64,000 nucleotides of DNA from Vitreoscilla filiformis (GTDB lineage: Bacteria; Pseudomonadota; Gammaproteobacteria; Burkholderiales; Burkholderiaceae_C): positions 186,001 through 250,000 of the forward strand of contig NZ_CP022424.1 of NCBI RefSeq assembly GCF_002222655.1. Reading direction: 5' to 3'. This document shows positions 9,593 to 18,077 of the stretch, in pieces. Numbering within the stretch: the first letter of the stretch is position 1; each line of letters opens with the position of its first letter. The notes under the pieces are model-generated. The model saw nothing but the letters and a program-made list of their open reading frames with translations, was not told the DNA's origin and made no database searches. Made by a program: the position numbers and the translations under genes.

Positions 9593-10299
9593 ACGCCCTC
9601 CGGTGGGGCGGGGGTGAGGTAGTAGCCCACGCCGCGCAGGTTGCCAATGACGTCGGCCCCGAGTTTGCGCCGCAACTGGTGGATGTAGACCGAAACGGCG
9701 TTGCTTTCGATTTCCTCTCCCCAGCCGTACAGCCGATCCTCCAATTGCGCCCGTGACAGCACGGCGCCAGGGCGCTGCATCAAGGCTTCGAGCACCGCCA
9801 GCTCGCGGGCGGACAACCACACGGGTTCCCCCTTGAGGCTGACTTGGCGTGTGGCCGGGTTCAAGGTGATGGCCCCGTGGCGCAGCACGGGGGAGGCTTG
9901 TCCCTGGTGGCGCCGCAGCACGGCGCGAATGCGGGCCATCAGCTCATCAAAGTCAAAGGGTTTGACGAGGTAGTCATCGGCGCCGGTATCCAGGCCACTG
10001 ACGCGATCGCCGGGGCCGTCGCGGGCGGTCAGGACGATGGCAGGGGTGGCGTCACCAGCGGCACGGCGGCGGGCGATCAAATCGAGGCCATCGGCCAGGC
10101 GCGTACTCTCGGGCGTGCCGATGGGGCCGCCGGTGGGCAAACCTCGGTCGATCAACCAGAGATCGAAGCGTTCGGTGTCCAGGGCGGCTTGGGCGGCGCG
10201 CACGTCGCGCACCCAATCAACAGCCCAACCTTCGAGGCGCAGGGCAGCGCGCAAGCCTTCACCGATCATGCGATCGTCTTCGACGAGCAGCAGGCGCAT
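9589..10299 (-). CDS. OmpR-family response regulator with unusual receiver insertion
   Basis: A 236-residue regulator partnered with the kinase encoded immediately downstream. The receiver (1-125) has the acidic pair EDD at 7-9, phospho-acceptor Asp51 (LWLIDRGLP), the T of LTARD and the lysine of VKPFDF. The C-terminal winged helix ends with the usual hairpin (NLRGVGYYL). Between GLP and DGLDLI there is an insertion of about a dozen residues (TGGPIGTPESTRLA) in the loop next to the phosphorylation site, where relatives have two or three. The start at 10299 matches the canonical MRLLLVEDD beginning and has AAGGA 11 bases upstream. Confidence 0.92.
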   Translation of the reverse strand: MRLLLVEDDRMIGEGLRAALRLEGWAVDWVRDVRAAQAALDTERFDLWLIDRGLPTGGPIGTPESTRLADGLDLIARRRAAGDATPAIVLTARDGPGDRVSGLDTGADDYLVKPFDFDELMARIRAVLRRHQGQASPVLRHGAITLNPATRQVSLKGEPVWLSARELAVLEALMQRPGAVLSRAQLEDRLYGWGEEIESNAVSVYIHQLRRKLGADVIGNLRGVGYYLTPAPPEGV

Positions 10300-10403
10300 G
10301 GCGGTGGTGTTCCTTTCTTGAAGCGAATCACGGGGGGCAGTGGACGTGCAACGCACACCTGAGCGGCTTGGCGGACGCAGGCCAGCACGCAGCCCCTAGA
10401 TTG

Positions 10404-11099
10404 TCACGCGATGGTTTCCACATCGACCTTCTTTGTGTTGAAGTCCGCCGTGATTTTGCGCCGGCCATGGTCAATACCTGCCTGAATTTTCTTCAGAAAA
10501 TCTTCCGCAAACTCTTTGCTGGGGCATGCAAAAATCAGCCGTTTGGGTGTAGAAAGCTCAACTTCAAAAAAGAATCGGGAGATGGTGCGTTTTGGAGCAA
10601 ACAGCTTGATTTTTTTCAGAGCGATTCGCAGCAGTATCAAACAAGCCCCGGTTAAAACCACCAGCAAAATCAGGTGATAGGTCGGCACCGATACAGTCAA
10701 CCCCGGAATCAAATCCAATGGTGGAACAGGCAGTGATTTATGGGAAGGCAAATCCGGCCAGACGGCTGTTGACACGTACAAATAAGCCAGCAGGAAAAGC
10801 GCAATATTGCGCAGCAACCATGGGCCCGCAGGGCGTTTGTTGTCCACCGAAATGGACGTGCTGGTCATCGAGAAAGAGATGATGTTGCGGTTTTGAACCA
10901 CCACATTACCGTAAGAAAAAAAACCGTTGGCAATCGTGATTTTGGAAGGCTTCTCGATAACTTCGATGCTGGCCATCACCGGCAGTGCCGCTGTCGGTGG
11001 AGCCGGCAACGGGGGGACGGGCGGTGGTTTCTTCTTAGCGGCTTTCGCGGCAGCGCTTTTGGCCTGTGCCGCCTTGATTGCATCGATGATTTTTTTCAT
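10404..11099 (-). CDS. Two-helix membrane protein, possibly DUF6232-like
   Basis: A 231-residue protein. The first about 42 residues are rich in Lys, Ala and Pro. A beta-rich segment follows (KITIANGFFSYGNVVVQNRN), then two transmembrane helices (about 93-110 and 137-160) and a C-terminal segment ending in an amphipathic helix (SKEFAEDFLKKIQAGI). Small beta-strand start, two helices and a PH-like end resemble the DUF6232 family of unknown function, but the match is by eye only. The coding sequence is clearly less GC-rich than its neighbours, which may indicate recent acquisition. Its ATG overlaps the stop of the upstream gene (ATGA). Confidence 0.6.
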   Translation of the reverse strand: MKKIIDAIKAAQAKSAAAKAAKKKPPPVPPLPAPPTAALPVMASIEVIEKPSKITIANGFFSYGNVVVQNRNIISFSMTSTSISVDNKRPAGPWLLRNIALFLLAYLYVSTAVWPDLPSHKSLPVPPLDLIPGLTVSVPTYHLILLVVLTGACLILLRIALKKIKLFAPKRTISRFFFEVELSTPKRLIFACPSKEFAEDFLKKIQAGIDHGRRKITADFNTKKVDVETIA

Positions 11100-11839
11100 C
11101 GCGCATCCTGAGCCGGGTGCAACAGCAGCGCCTTGGCCGCCTCAATGCGCAACGCCATCGGCACCGCTTCATCGTTCATGACGCGCAGCAAAAACCGGCG
11201 TGGATCGTTCGTCTCCCCCGCCTTTGCCACCCCCTGCGGCAAAGGCGCCTGCACCGAGGGCGGCACCAACACCGGCTGGAGCTGTGCCATCACCGCTCGC
11301 CACTGTGCTGGCCGAATGCTGCGCAACCCCGCCAACAACTGCGCCTGCCCCTCCTCACCCGGCTCAATGTCCAACCACGGAGATTCTTCGAACAACGGCA
11401 TCAAGTCCGCTGCCACAAACGCCGCCCAATGGCCACTGGCCGCTTCGCACCGAGGCACCGGCGCCAGTTCACCCAACACCGGCTGCTCCGGCCATTGCCG
11501 CACCCGATGCGCCCCCCAGCCCGGCACATGCCACTGCCGTAAACCAGCCAGCAGCGTCACCGCTTCCACCACGGGCACCGGCTCGGCCAGCGAAAACCAC
11601 AACTGCAAACCATCGGTGCCCGACACCGCCATCGCCGGCGCCGGCCATTCCCAATCGGCCTGCACACTGCGCCAAATGTGGCTCAACATCGTCCCATCGG
11701 CGGGACGGCGCAGTTCCAGCATCAGCACCCGGGTTCTCCCTTGAGCGTCCAGCCAGGCATGAGGATTGCTGTTGTCTGCCCCATCCGGTACGGGACGGGG
11801 GAGGTAAAGGCGAGCCAATTCAGTCTGCAAACGGGTCAT
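11096..11839 (-). CDS. Uncharacterised 247-residue protein, weakly primase-like
   Basis: I do not recognise a firm family. The chain has no signal peptide or membrane segment. One stretch (SGTDGLQLWFSLAEPV) recalls the motif region of small archaeo-eukaryotic-type primases and replication proteins, but the usual acidic catalytic triad is not obvious. The C-terminus has a conserved-looking segment with RRFLLRVMNDEAVPMALRIEAAKALL. It is translationally coupled (ATGA) to the downstream two-helix membrane protein, so the two form a bicistronic unit. The start at 11839 is the first ATG past the divergent intergenic region; the ribosome-binding site is weak. Confidence 0.6.
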   Translation of the reverse strand: MTRLQTELARLYLPRPVPDGADNSNPHAWLDAQGRTRVLMLELRRPADGTMLSHIWRSVQADWEWPAPAMAVSGTDGLQLWFSLAEPVPVVEAVTLLAGLRQWHVPGWGAHRVRQWPEQPVLGELAPVPRCEAASGHWAAFVAADLMPLFEESPWLDIEPGEEGQAQLLAGLRSIRPAQWRAVMAQLQPVLVPPSVQAPLPQGVAKAGETNDPRRFLLRVMNDEAVPMALRIEAAKALLLHPAQDAR

Positions 11840-11972
11840 GGATCTCGATAGCGAGCACAGCAACGGAGGCGGGACTCTACTGGATTTAGGGAGACGCTTC
11901 CCATCGTTTCCGCTCCTTTGGCCCGTTAGGATACGTTCAGATTTTTCAACCCTTCCGAGCCCACACAACGCA

Positions 11973-13112
11973 ATGAGCAAACGGCAGCCTTGGTGGTGGG
12001 GTGGCGCCCGCTTCAACGAAGACGAAGAGCACGAGCTGTTTCGTTTTCGCTTCCTGATCACCGCCCTGGGCAATGCCGTGCTGGTGGCCGGCGTGTTCAG
12101 CTTGGCCGACCTGATGCACCTGGTCGATTTGAGCCAGGTTCACCGCTGGGCGGTGCGCCTGTTCGCGCCGTTCAACGCCCTGTTGTTGGCCTTCGTTTGG
12201 GGCCACCGGGAACGCTTCGCGCCCGTGAGCTGGGCATACTGGAGCGGCAGTTTGTTGCTCAACCTCTCCGGCTTGCTGACGCTGCAACAAGACGAACTGC
12301 GCGTGCTGTGGTTCTTCATGCACTTGGGCAGCAGTTTCATCCTGCTGGGCGCCCGCGCTGGGGTGGTGACCGGGCTGCTGTCCATGCTGGCCGTGGCCGC
12401 TGCCAACCCGCTGCTGATGCACCCGTATTCGCCCACCGCCATGGTGACGCTGGTGTCCGCACTGATGGCCACGAGCCTGATGTTTCTGTCCTACGCACGG
12501 CATGTGCAACAGACGCACACCGCCATCCATGAATCACGCTCCAAGTTGCGCCAGCTCTCGACCCAAGATCCGCTGACCGGGGTGCTCAACGTGCGTGGTT
12601 TTCAACAAGCGTGTGAGCCCCACATCCACGCAGGAGTCAGCGACGAAGCTCAACCCTACGCGCTGCTTTTCATTGATGTTGACCACCTGCGCCAAGTGAA
12701 CGACCGATACGGCCACAACGCCGGGGACGCCCTGCTGTGCGGCGTGGCCACCGCCTTGCAAGCCCAACTGCGGGGCCATGACATCCTGGGCCGTGTCGGG
12801 GGCGAAGAATTTTGCGTTTTCCTGCCCCGCACCCATGGGCACGGTGCCCTGCGGGTGGCGGAGCGCCTGCGCTCCACCGTGGAAGCCCTGCCCTTGACGG
12901 TGGGAGGCCCTCACGGGCCGCGTGTTCACATCACCGCCAGCATCGGGGTGGCCGTGCATGAGCCGGGGTTGGACAGTTTGTCAGCGCTGCAACGCCACGC
13001 CAACCAAGCGATGTACCGCGCCAAAGAGGCGGGCTGCAACTTGGTCATGGGCTTGGAGGGTTTGGCCCAGGAGTTTGTCATGCCAGGTGCCCAGCCCGAT
13101 CCCGTTTGCTGA
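11973..13112 (+). CDS. Membrane diguanylate cyclase (GGDEF)
   Basis: A 379-residue protein with about five to six transmembrane helices in residues 25-175 (a MASE-like sensor region) and a C-terminal GGDEF domain (about 195-360). The active-site loop is intact, GGEEF at 276-280. Five residues before it is RGHD (267-270), the RxxD inhibitory site for product feedback by c-di-GMP. The LTGVLNVRGF segment at the domain start is typical. It should make c-di-GMP from two GTP at the inner membrane, opposing the EAL protein encoded at 6.2-8.2 kb. ATG 11973 is preferred over an upstream in-frame ATG at 11838, which would extend the protein across the divergent promoter region. Confidence 0.9.
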   Translation: MSKRQPWWWGGARFNEDEEHELFRFRFLITALGNAVLVAGVFSLADLMHLVDLSQVHRWAVRLFAPFNALLLAFVWGHRERFAPVSWAYWSGSLLLNLSGLLTLQQDELRVLWFFMHLGSSFILLGARAGVVTGLLSMLAVAAANPLLMHPYSPTAMVTLVSALMATSLMFLSYARHVQQTHTAIHESRSKLRQLSTQDPLTGVLNVRGFQQACEPHIHAGVSDEAQPYALLFIDVDHLRQVNDRYGHNAGDALLCGVATALQAQLRGHDILGRVGGEEFCVFLPRTHGHGALRVAERLRSTVEALPLTVGGPHGPRVHITASIGVAVHEPGLDSLSALQRHANQAMYRAKEAGCNLVMGLEGLAQEFVMPGAQPDPVC

Positions 13113-13128
13113 GGCCCCCCGCACGCGT

Positions 13129-14154
13129 TCAAAGCTGGAACAGCAGCACGCCCAGGCCCAGACGGGTCTGGCGCACGTTGTAGTCCAGCAAACTGGCACC
13201 GTAGCCCGTGAAGACCTGCACAAACCAGCGCAGCCCGTCGGGCTGGTGGTGGTTGATGGGATGGCTGATGTCCAGTTGCAGCGACCCGCGTGACCCGTCC
13301 CGCGTGGTGCCCTTCCAGGTCAAAGACGACGCGGTGTAGCCACGCAGCCAACTGGCGGTGGCTTCAAATTGGCCGGTGTAATCGAGCAAATCGGGGTTGT
13401 CATCGTCGCTGTAACTTTCGCGCCAGCGTTGGTTGTATTTGAGACTCAAGCCCAAATCCCCACGCGATAACAGCGTGCCAAACGTGGTGCGGTTCCAACT
13501 GCGCGACAGCGGATCACGTTGCCCATTGGATTGATGCGCCACCCCCACTTGCACCGCATGCCAGCGCCACCCGCCGGGTAAATACGTCCACGCCGCAGGA
13601 ACGGGGACGATGTAGAACGCTTCCGGTTGGTAGTCCGTGCTGCGAAACGGCGCCGAATCGGCCGGGTTCCACACCTGCCACAGCGATTGCTGGGTGTAGG
13701 CAAACCACAAATCGGCGTTGGGCAACCCGAAGTTTTCCAGCACCTTGACGCGCAGCGACACTTGGAACTGCGATTCCACATGCTTGCCATCCGAAGGGTT
13801 GCTCGGTACCGGCTGCGTAGGGCTGTGGGGACGGTTGTTGATGTGGTTGGTGTACACCGCCGGCAAAACGTACGTCGGCTGGTAGGTTCGCACCACAAAG
13901 GTGCCGCGTTTGTGCTCGGGGGTCAGCTCCCAAGTGGCGTCCAGGGCCCCGGTGAGGTTGCCGGGCTGGAGTTTGGGGGCTGTGTCTGCACGTGGGGCGG
14001 ACACCACCGGGGGCGTCGAAGATTGGGCATCCCAACAGGCCAGCCGGGCGGCATCATCGGCCAAGCTGCGGCAGTCGGGGCGCTCCTGCGCCGAGGCTGC
14101 GGCACATGCCAAGCTCAGGCTCAGGGCGGCGGACAAGGAAACAGAGGCATTCAT
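13129..14154 (-). CDS. pldA: Outer membrane phospholipase A (OMPLA)
   Basis: A 341-residue secreted protein with a signal peptide ending near ASA/Q (about residue 22), followed by a region of about 60 residues with paired cysteines (CRSLADDAARLACWD) and a C-terminal beta-barrel. The OMPLA catalytic signature is present: His207 and Ser209 in AHQSNGQ and Asn221 in SRSWNR, matching the His-Ser-Asn triad of E. coli OMPLA. The chain ends in a hydrophobic beta strand with terminal Leu, as outer-membrane barrels do. It hydrolyses acyl bonds of phospholipids mislocalised in the outer leaflet and is calcium-dependent in characterised relatives. It converges on the diguanylate cyclase gene. Confidence 0.9.
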   Translation of the reverse strand: MNASVSLSAALSLSLACAAASAQERPDCRSLADDAARLACWDAQSSTPPVVSAPRADTAPKLQPGNLTGALDATWELTPEHKRGTFVVRTYQPTYVLPAVYTNHINNRPHSPTQPVPSNPSDGKHVESQFQVSLRVKVLENFGLPNADLWFAYTQQSLWQVWNPADSAPFRSTDYQPEAFYIVPVPAAWTYLPGGWRWHAVQVGVAHQSNGQRDPLSRSWNRTTFGTLLSRGDLGLSLKYNQRWRESYSDDDNPDLLDYTGQFEATASWLRGYTASSLTWKGTTRDGSRGSLQLDISHPINHHQPDGLRWFVQVFTGYGASLLDYNVRQTRLGLGVLLFQL

Positions 14155-14218
14155 GCGCGGATTGTCGCTGCCTTGTGTCAGACTGCCCGCCGCTGCCTCT
14201 TGACCCCGGTTTTTGAAC

Positions 14219-14608
14219 ATGAATCGCATCGCTCCGGCCTTTTGTTTGACGCTGTGCCTCTGGGTTGGGGGCCTGCCGCTGAATGCACAGGCCCAGACCA
14301 ATGACAACCGCCAAGACGTGCCCAAAAACGACCTGCAATCCAACCGCGAGGCGTACCAGCGCGAGGACTTGGAACTGAACATCGCTTATCGCAAGCTCAT
14401 GGCCCAGCTTCAGGACAATGGCAAAGAACGTTTGAAGAGTGCGCAACTGGCATGGCTGAAGTTCCGTGATTTGCAGTGTGAATTCGAACGCGGCAGCCGT
14501 GAAGGCGAAAGCCTGCAAAGCATTCAGCACAAATCCTGCTTGGCTGCGGCCACACGCCAACGCACGAACGAGTTGAGCGCATGGCTCAAAGACCCAAACC
14601 GCCCTTGA
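14219..14608 (+). CDS. LprI/DUF1311-like periplasmic protein
   Basis: A 129-residue secreted protein with an N-terminal signal peptide ending around NAQAQ. The mature part has the DUF1311 pattern found in LprI-type lysozyme inhibitors: ADLELNxAYRKLMAQL-like helix, then ERLKSAQLAWLKFRDLQCEFE and a second cysteine in KSCLAAATRQRTNEL. The two cysteines probably form a disulfide. It lies divergent to pldA. ATG 14219 is used rather than the in-frame TTG two codons upstream. The lysozyme-inhibitor role is a family-level suggestion only. Confidence 0.75.
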   Translation: MNRIAPAFCLTLCLWVGGLPLNAQAQTNDNRQDVPKNDLQSNREAYQREDLELNIAYRKLMAQLQDNGKERLKSAQLAWLKFRDLQCEFERGSREGESLQSIQHKSCLAAATRQRTNELSAWLKDPNRP

Positions 14609-15441
14609 AAGGCCCCACGGGGCCGGCCCCCGCAGACCACCGGCTGGGATTTGACATCGCGGCCTTGGTGCGTGACGGCACCACCTACCTCGTCCCCCGC
14701 GTGCTCATCGACGGCCTGCCGTTGGTGGATGCGTCGGTTTACGCGCTCGACGTCGGCCTGTTGCTGCAAAGCCAGGTGCGGTCGGGCTCGTTTTTCATCT
14801 TGACGTGCTGGTGCGGCGTGCCCGAGTGCGTGGGCATCGACACGGGCGTGACCGTTCGGGCCGACGACGCCGCCGTCACCTGGGACATCGTCAGCCCCCA
14901 CGCGGCTCGGGGCGTGTACCGGTTTGAACGCAACGCCTACGACGCGGCCATCGCCGATCTGTGCGCCAGCATCACCCGGCAGGCCGAAGCGTTCGCGCCG
15001 CACACCGAGTTTGTGCCAGAAAACGGCCTGCGTCATGTGGCACCTGCATGCTGCCCTGTGCCCATGGCAACGGAAGACTTTGCCCGCGTGGTGAACGCGG
15101 TGGCATCCCGGGTGGGGGGGCGTGTTGGTGCGCTGCACCGCCCTGGCGTCACGCCCAACTTTGCCGCAGCGGAAATGCGCCTGCCACGAGAAACCGTGTA
15201 CTTGCTGCGCTCGGTGCAAGGGCATTGGGCTTGTGCAGCGAGTTTCGATCCCAGCGTGCCCCGGCTGCGTTTCGTGACCTGCCATGTGCTGGCCAAGGCA
15301 CTGGGCGCGCTGGAAGTGCATCTGTTGTCGCCGCAGGAACTCCAGGCGCCTTTTCGCCGCTTGCCCGGCATGAGCGAGGCCGACATCCGCTACTGGCGCC
15401 CCACGACCATGGGTGATGGCCTGTTTCACTGGTGGGACTGA
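14581..15441 (+). CDS. Uncharacterised 286-residue cytosolic protein
   Basis: Family not recognised. The start ATG lies 28 bases inside the end of the LprI-like gene in another frame, so the two are tightly coupled. There is no signal peptide or membrane helix. The central part contains FFILTCWCGVPECVGIDTGV, a cysteine-containing beta-rich motif that may bind a metal or mark a conserved active site. The C-terminal third contains a segment that reads like part of a helical adaptor (LSPQELQAPFRRLPGMSEADIRYWRP). High GC and normal codon use indicate a real resident gene. Confidence 0.6.
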   Translation: MAQRPKPPLKGPTGPAPADHRLGFDIAALVRDGTTYLVPRVLIDGLPLVDASVYALDVGLLLQSQVRSGSFFILTCWCGVPECVGIDTGVTVRADDAAVTWDIVSPHAARGVYRFERNAYDAAIADLCASITRQAEAFAPHTEFVPENGLRHVAPACCPVPMATEDFARVVNAVASRVGGRVGALHRPGVTPNFAAAEMRLPRETVYLLRSVQGHWACAASFDPSVPRLRFVTCHVLAKALGALEVHLLSPQELQAPFRRLPGMSEADIRYWRPTTMGDGLFHWWD

Positions 15442-15504
15442 ACCGCTCCGCTCGCCCTCGCCTTGTCTCTCGTCTCTCGATTCCAAACCACAAGGAGTGT
15501 TTTT

Positions 15505-15747
15505 GTGAAGGCTGTGAAATCACCCACCCCATGGCTGTGCCTGGCGCTGTTGCTGATCTTGTCAGGGTGCCAATCCAGTGGTGCTGTCACCAGTTGCGAG
15601 CAGTACCTGGACAAGATTCAGCGTGACGACTGCAAACGGCGCACCGTCCTGCCCGCCATTGAGCCCATGCAACCGCCCACCAGCACCCACCGCAACGACC
15701 CGTTGTGCTACCGCAAATCCACAGGCGAACAGGTGTGTTCGAACTGA
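15505..15747 (+). CDS. Small lipoprotein
   Basis: An 80-residue protein starting at GTG 15505 with a strong AAGGAG ribosome-binding site at 15492-15497, seven bases upstream. The N-terminus is a lipoprotein signal peptide ending in a lipobox (LLILSGC), so the mature protein begins at a lipidated cysteine. The remaining about 55 residues contain four cysteines (SCEQ, DDCK, PLCY, QVCS), likely forming two disulfides, and a proline-rich middle. No known domain is recognisable. It is followed after three bases by the convergent DMT exporter gene. Confidence 0.7.
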   Translation: MKAVKSPTPWLCLALLLILSGCQSSGAVTSCEQYLDKIQRDDCKRRTVLPAIEPMQPPTSTHRNDPLCYRKSTGEQVCSN

Positions 15748-15750
15748 GGA

Positions 15751-16653
15751 TCAGCGCCAGCGCGTCGCCAACGTCACCCCGGTGAGCACCAAGGCGGTGC
15801 CCAGCAGCAGCCAGGGCGTGAACGGCTCATCCAGCACCCACACGCCCAGGCCGATGGTGGAAATCGGCCCGATCATGCTGATCTGCGCATTCAAGGTCGG
15901 GCCGATGCGTTCAATGGCCATCATCACCAGCAGCACCGCCACCACCGTACACGCCACGGCGTTAAGGGCCGAAAGCGCCAACACCGGCGTCGGCACCACC
16001 AACGCCCCCAGGGGTTTGACCAGCACGAAGTGCAACAAACACCACACACAGGCAGCGCTGGAAGCCAACCCCGTCAGCCGCAACGACCCCAGGCGCTTGA
16101 CCACCTCGCCGCACGCCAGTTGGTAAATGGCGTAAGTCACCGCACTGGCAAACACCAACGCCGCACCGAGCGCCACCTGTGGCCCTTGATGGCCCAGCTC
16201 ATGGCCAAACACGGCCATGGCCCCGGTGTAACTCAGCGCAGCCGCCGCCCATTGGCGCCGCCGCACCGGGCGCTTGAACCACACCACGGACAGCCCCATG
16301 ACGAGGGTCGGGCCCAAATACAGGATGAGGCGCTCCAAACTGGCACTGATGTACATGAGGCCGTAGAAGTCCAACATGCTGCTGGCGTAGTAACCACAAA
16401 ACCCCAACCCGGCTGAGGCGATCACATCTTGGCGCGTCAACGGGGGTTTGCCGCGCCCGGCCCAAATCGCCATCAACGCGAACAGCGGCAGGGACATCAA
16501 CATGCGCCACGCCACCACCGTGACGGCGTCCACACCATGGCGGTACATCAGCTTGGCCAGGATGGCCTTGCCGGAAAAAGCCATCGCCCCCGCCACGGCC
16601 AGGGCAATCCCTGTCCAAGCGGTGCGACGGGGCAACGAAGTCACAAACGACAT
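15751..16653 (-). CDS. EamA/DMT-family transporter
   Basis: A 300-residue integral membrane protein with ten predicted helices in two EamA repeats (about 12-140 and 155-300), the standard size and layout of drug/metabolite transporter exporters. The second repeat ends with the pattern IGPISTIGLGVWVLDEPFTPW, typical of the family. The substrate is unknown. The ATG at 16653 is the natural start; the 151-base divergent region to the RND operon probably carries both promoters. Confidence 0.85.
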   Translation of the reverse strand: MSFVTSLPRRTAWTGIALAVAGAMAFSGKAILAKLMYRHGVDAVTVVAWRMLMSLPLFALMAIWAGRGKPPLTRQDVIASAGLGFCGYYASSMLDFYGLMYISASLERLILYLGPTLVMGLSVVWFKRPVRRRQWAAAALSYTGAMAVFGHELGHQGPQVALGAALVFASAVTYAIYQLACGEVVKRLGSLRLTGLASSAACVWCLLHFVLVKPLGALVVPTPVLALSALNAVACTVVAVLLVMMAIERIGPTLNAQISMIGPISTIGLGVWVLDEPFTPWLLLGTALVLTGVTLATRWR

Positions 16654-16804
16654 CACACACACACCCAAATCACACAAGGGGCGCACTGTGGGGCCTGCCA
16701 CCGCTTCTGTAAATGTGGTTTTCCGAAACGCGGGCCTGCAAATTTGCTGCACATTTGTCCGGCACCCTGCGCGCCATTCCTCCCATTTTGTCGATGGCGC
16801 TCGC

Positions 16805-18064
16805 ATGTCTGACCTCTCGTTTCGTGCTCTTTCCACCCGCCGGGGCCCGCTGGCTCTGGCCTTGACTTGGATGCTCGTGTTGAGCACCTTGGTGGGTTGC
16901 CAACCCAACGCCGGCACCGGGGCCAGTGCCTCGGCCAGCGCCCCAGCGGCCAGTGGCGCTGGGCGTGGGGCCGGCGGCCCCGTCGCCGTGGGGGTGGTGA
17001 CGCTGGCGCCCCAGCGCGTCAGTGTGTCCACCGAACTGCCGGGGCGGGTGAATGCGCCACTCGTCGCGGAGGTGCGTCCGCAGGTGCGCGGGCTGATCCA
17101 AGCGAAGCTGTTCACCGAGGGCACACGGGTCAAAGCCGGCCAGGTGCTCTACCAGATTGAGCCGGACAGCTACCGCATCGCACGGGCCAGCGCCCAGGCC
17201 GCCGTGGCCAAGGCCCAAGCCACCCTCGACGCCGCCCGGCTCACCGCCCAGCGCCGCGCCGACTTGTTCAAAGTGCAGGCCGTGAGCCAGCAAGACGTGC
17301 AAGATGCCCAAGCCGCCCAACAGCAAGCCGAAGCCGATTGGGCCATCGCCCGCGCCAACCTCGACGCCGCCCAACTCAACCTCAGCCGCACCCAGGTGAC
17401 GGCGCCGATTGGCGGGCAGGTCGATGTGTCCAGCGTCACGCCGGGTGCCTTGGTGACCGCCGACCAAACCACGGCGCTGACCACGGTGCGCCAGCTCGAC
17501 CCGATCCAAGTCGATGTCAGCCAATCCAGCGCCGAACTGCTGCGCCTGAAACGCGATTGGGCCAGCGGCAAATTCCAGCGCATCGGCACCGACAGCGCGC
17601 AAATCAAACTGATTTTGGAAGACGGCAGCGCCTACCCCCGCCCCGGCAAACTGAGTTTTGCCGGCGTGTCCGTCAACGCCAGCACCGGCGCGGTGACGCT
17701 GCGCGCCCAATTCCCCAACCCCGATGGCCTGTTGATGCCCGGCATGTACGTCCGTGCCGTGCTTGAAACCGGCAGCGCCGAATCGGCCCTGGTGGTGCCG
17801 CAAGCCGCATTGCAACGCGATGCACGCGGCAACGCCAGCGTCTGGGTGGTCGGTGACGATGGCAAGGTGCAGCGCCGCGCCGTCACGGTCGGGCGCACGC
17901 TGGGCGGCGGCTGGCTGGTGAGTGAGGGGGTGCAAGCGGGTGAGCGCGTCGTCGTCGAAGGGCTGCAAAAGATCAAGCCGGGGGACAGCGTGCAGGCCCA
18001 TCCGGTGGCAGCCAGCGCGTCGGGAGCAGCGTCGGCGGTGGCTTCTGCCGCGTCGGCACGTTGA
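16805..18064 (+). CDS. RND efflux periplasmic adaptor (AcrA/MexA family)
   Basis: A 419-residue membrane fusion protein. The signal peptide ends in a lipobox (LSTLVGC), so it is an inner-membrane-anchored lipoprotein. A low-complexity Ala/Ser/Gly stretch follows, then the lipoyl-like barrel (EVRPQVRGLIQAKLFTEG), an alpha-helical hairpin (about 115-200), the beta-barrel and the membrane-proximal domain with WVVGDDGKVQRRAVTVG. It links the inner-membrane pump to the outer-membrane channel. First gene of a three-gene tripartite pump operon; the pump gene begins 13 bases downstream. No TetR-type repressor is adjacent. Confidence 0.9.
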   Translation: MSDLSFRALSTRRGPLALALTWMLVLSTLVGCQPNAGTGASASASAPAASGAGRGAGGPVAVGVVTLAPQRVSVSTELPGRVNAPLVAEVRPQVRGLIQAKLFTEGTRVKAGQVLYQIEPDSYRIARASAQAAVAKAQATLDAARLTAQRRADLFKVQAVSQQDVQDAQAAQQQAEADWAIARANLDAAQLNLSRTQVTAPIGGQVDVSSVTPGALVTADQTTALTTVRQLDPIQVDVSQSSAELLRLKRDWASGKFQRIGTDSAQIKLILEDGSAYPRPGKLSFAGVSVNASTGAVTLRAQFPNPDGLLMPGMYVRAVLETGSAESALVVPQAALQRDARGNASVWVVGDDGKVQRRAVTVGRTLGGGWLVSEGVQAGERVVVEGLQKIKPGDSVQAHPVAASASGAASAVASAASAR

Positions 18065-18077
18065 GAGGGGCGCGACC

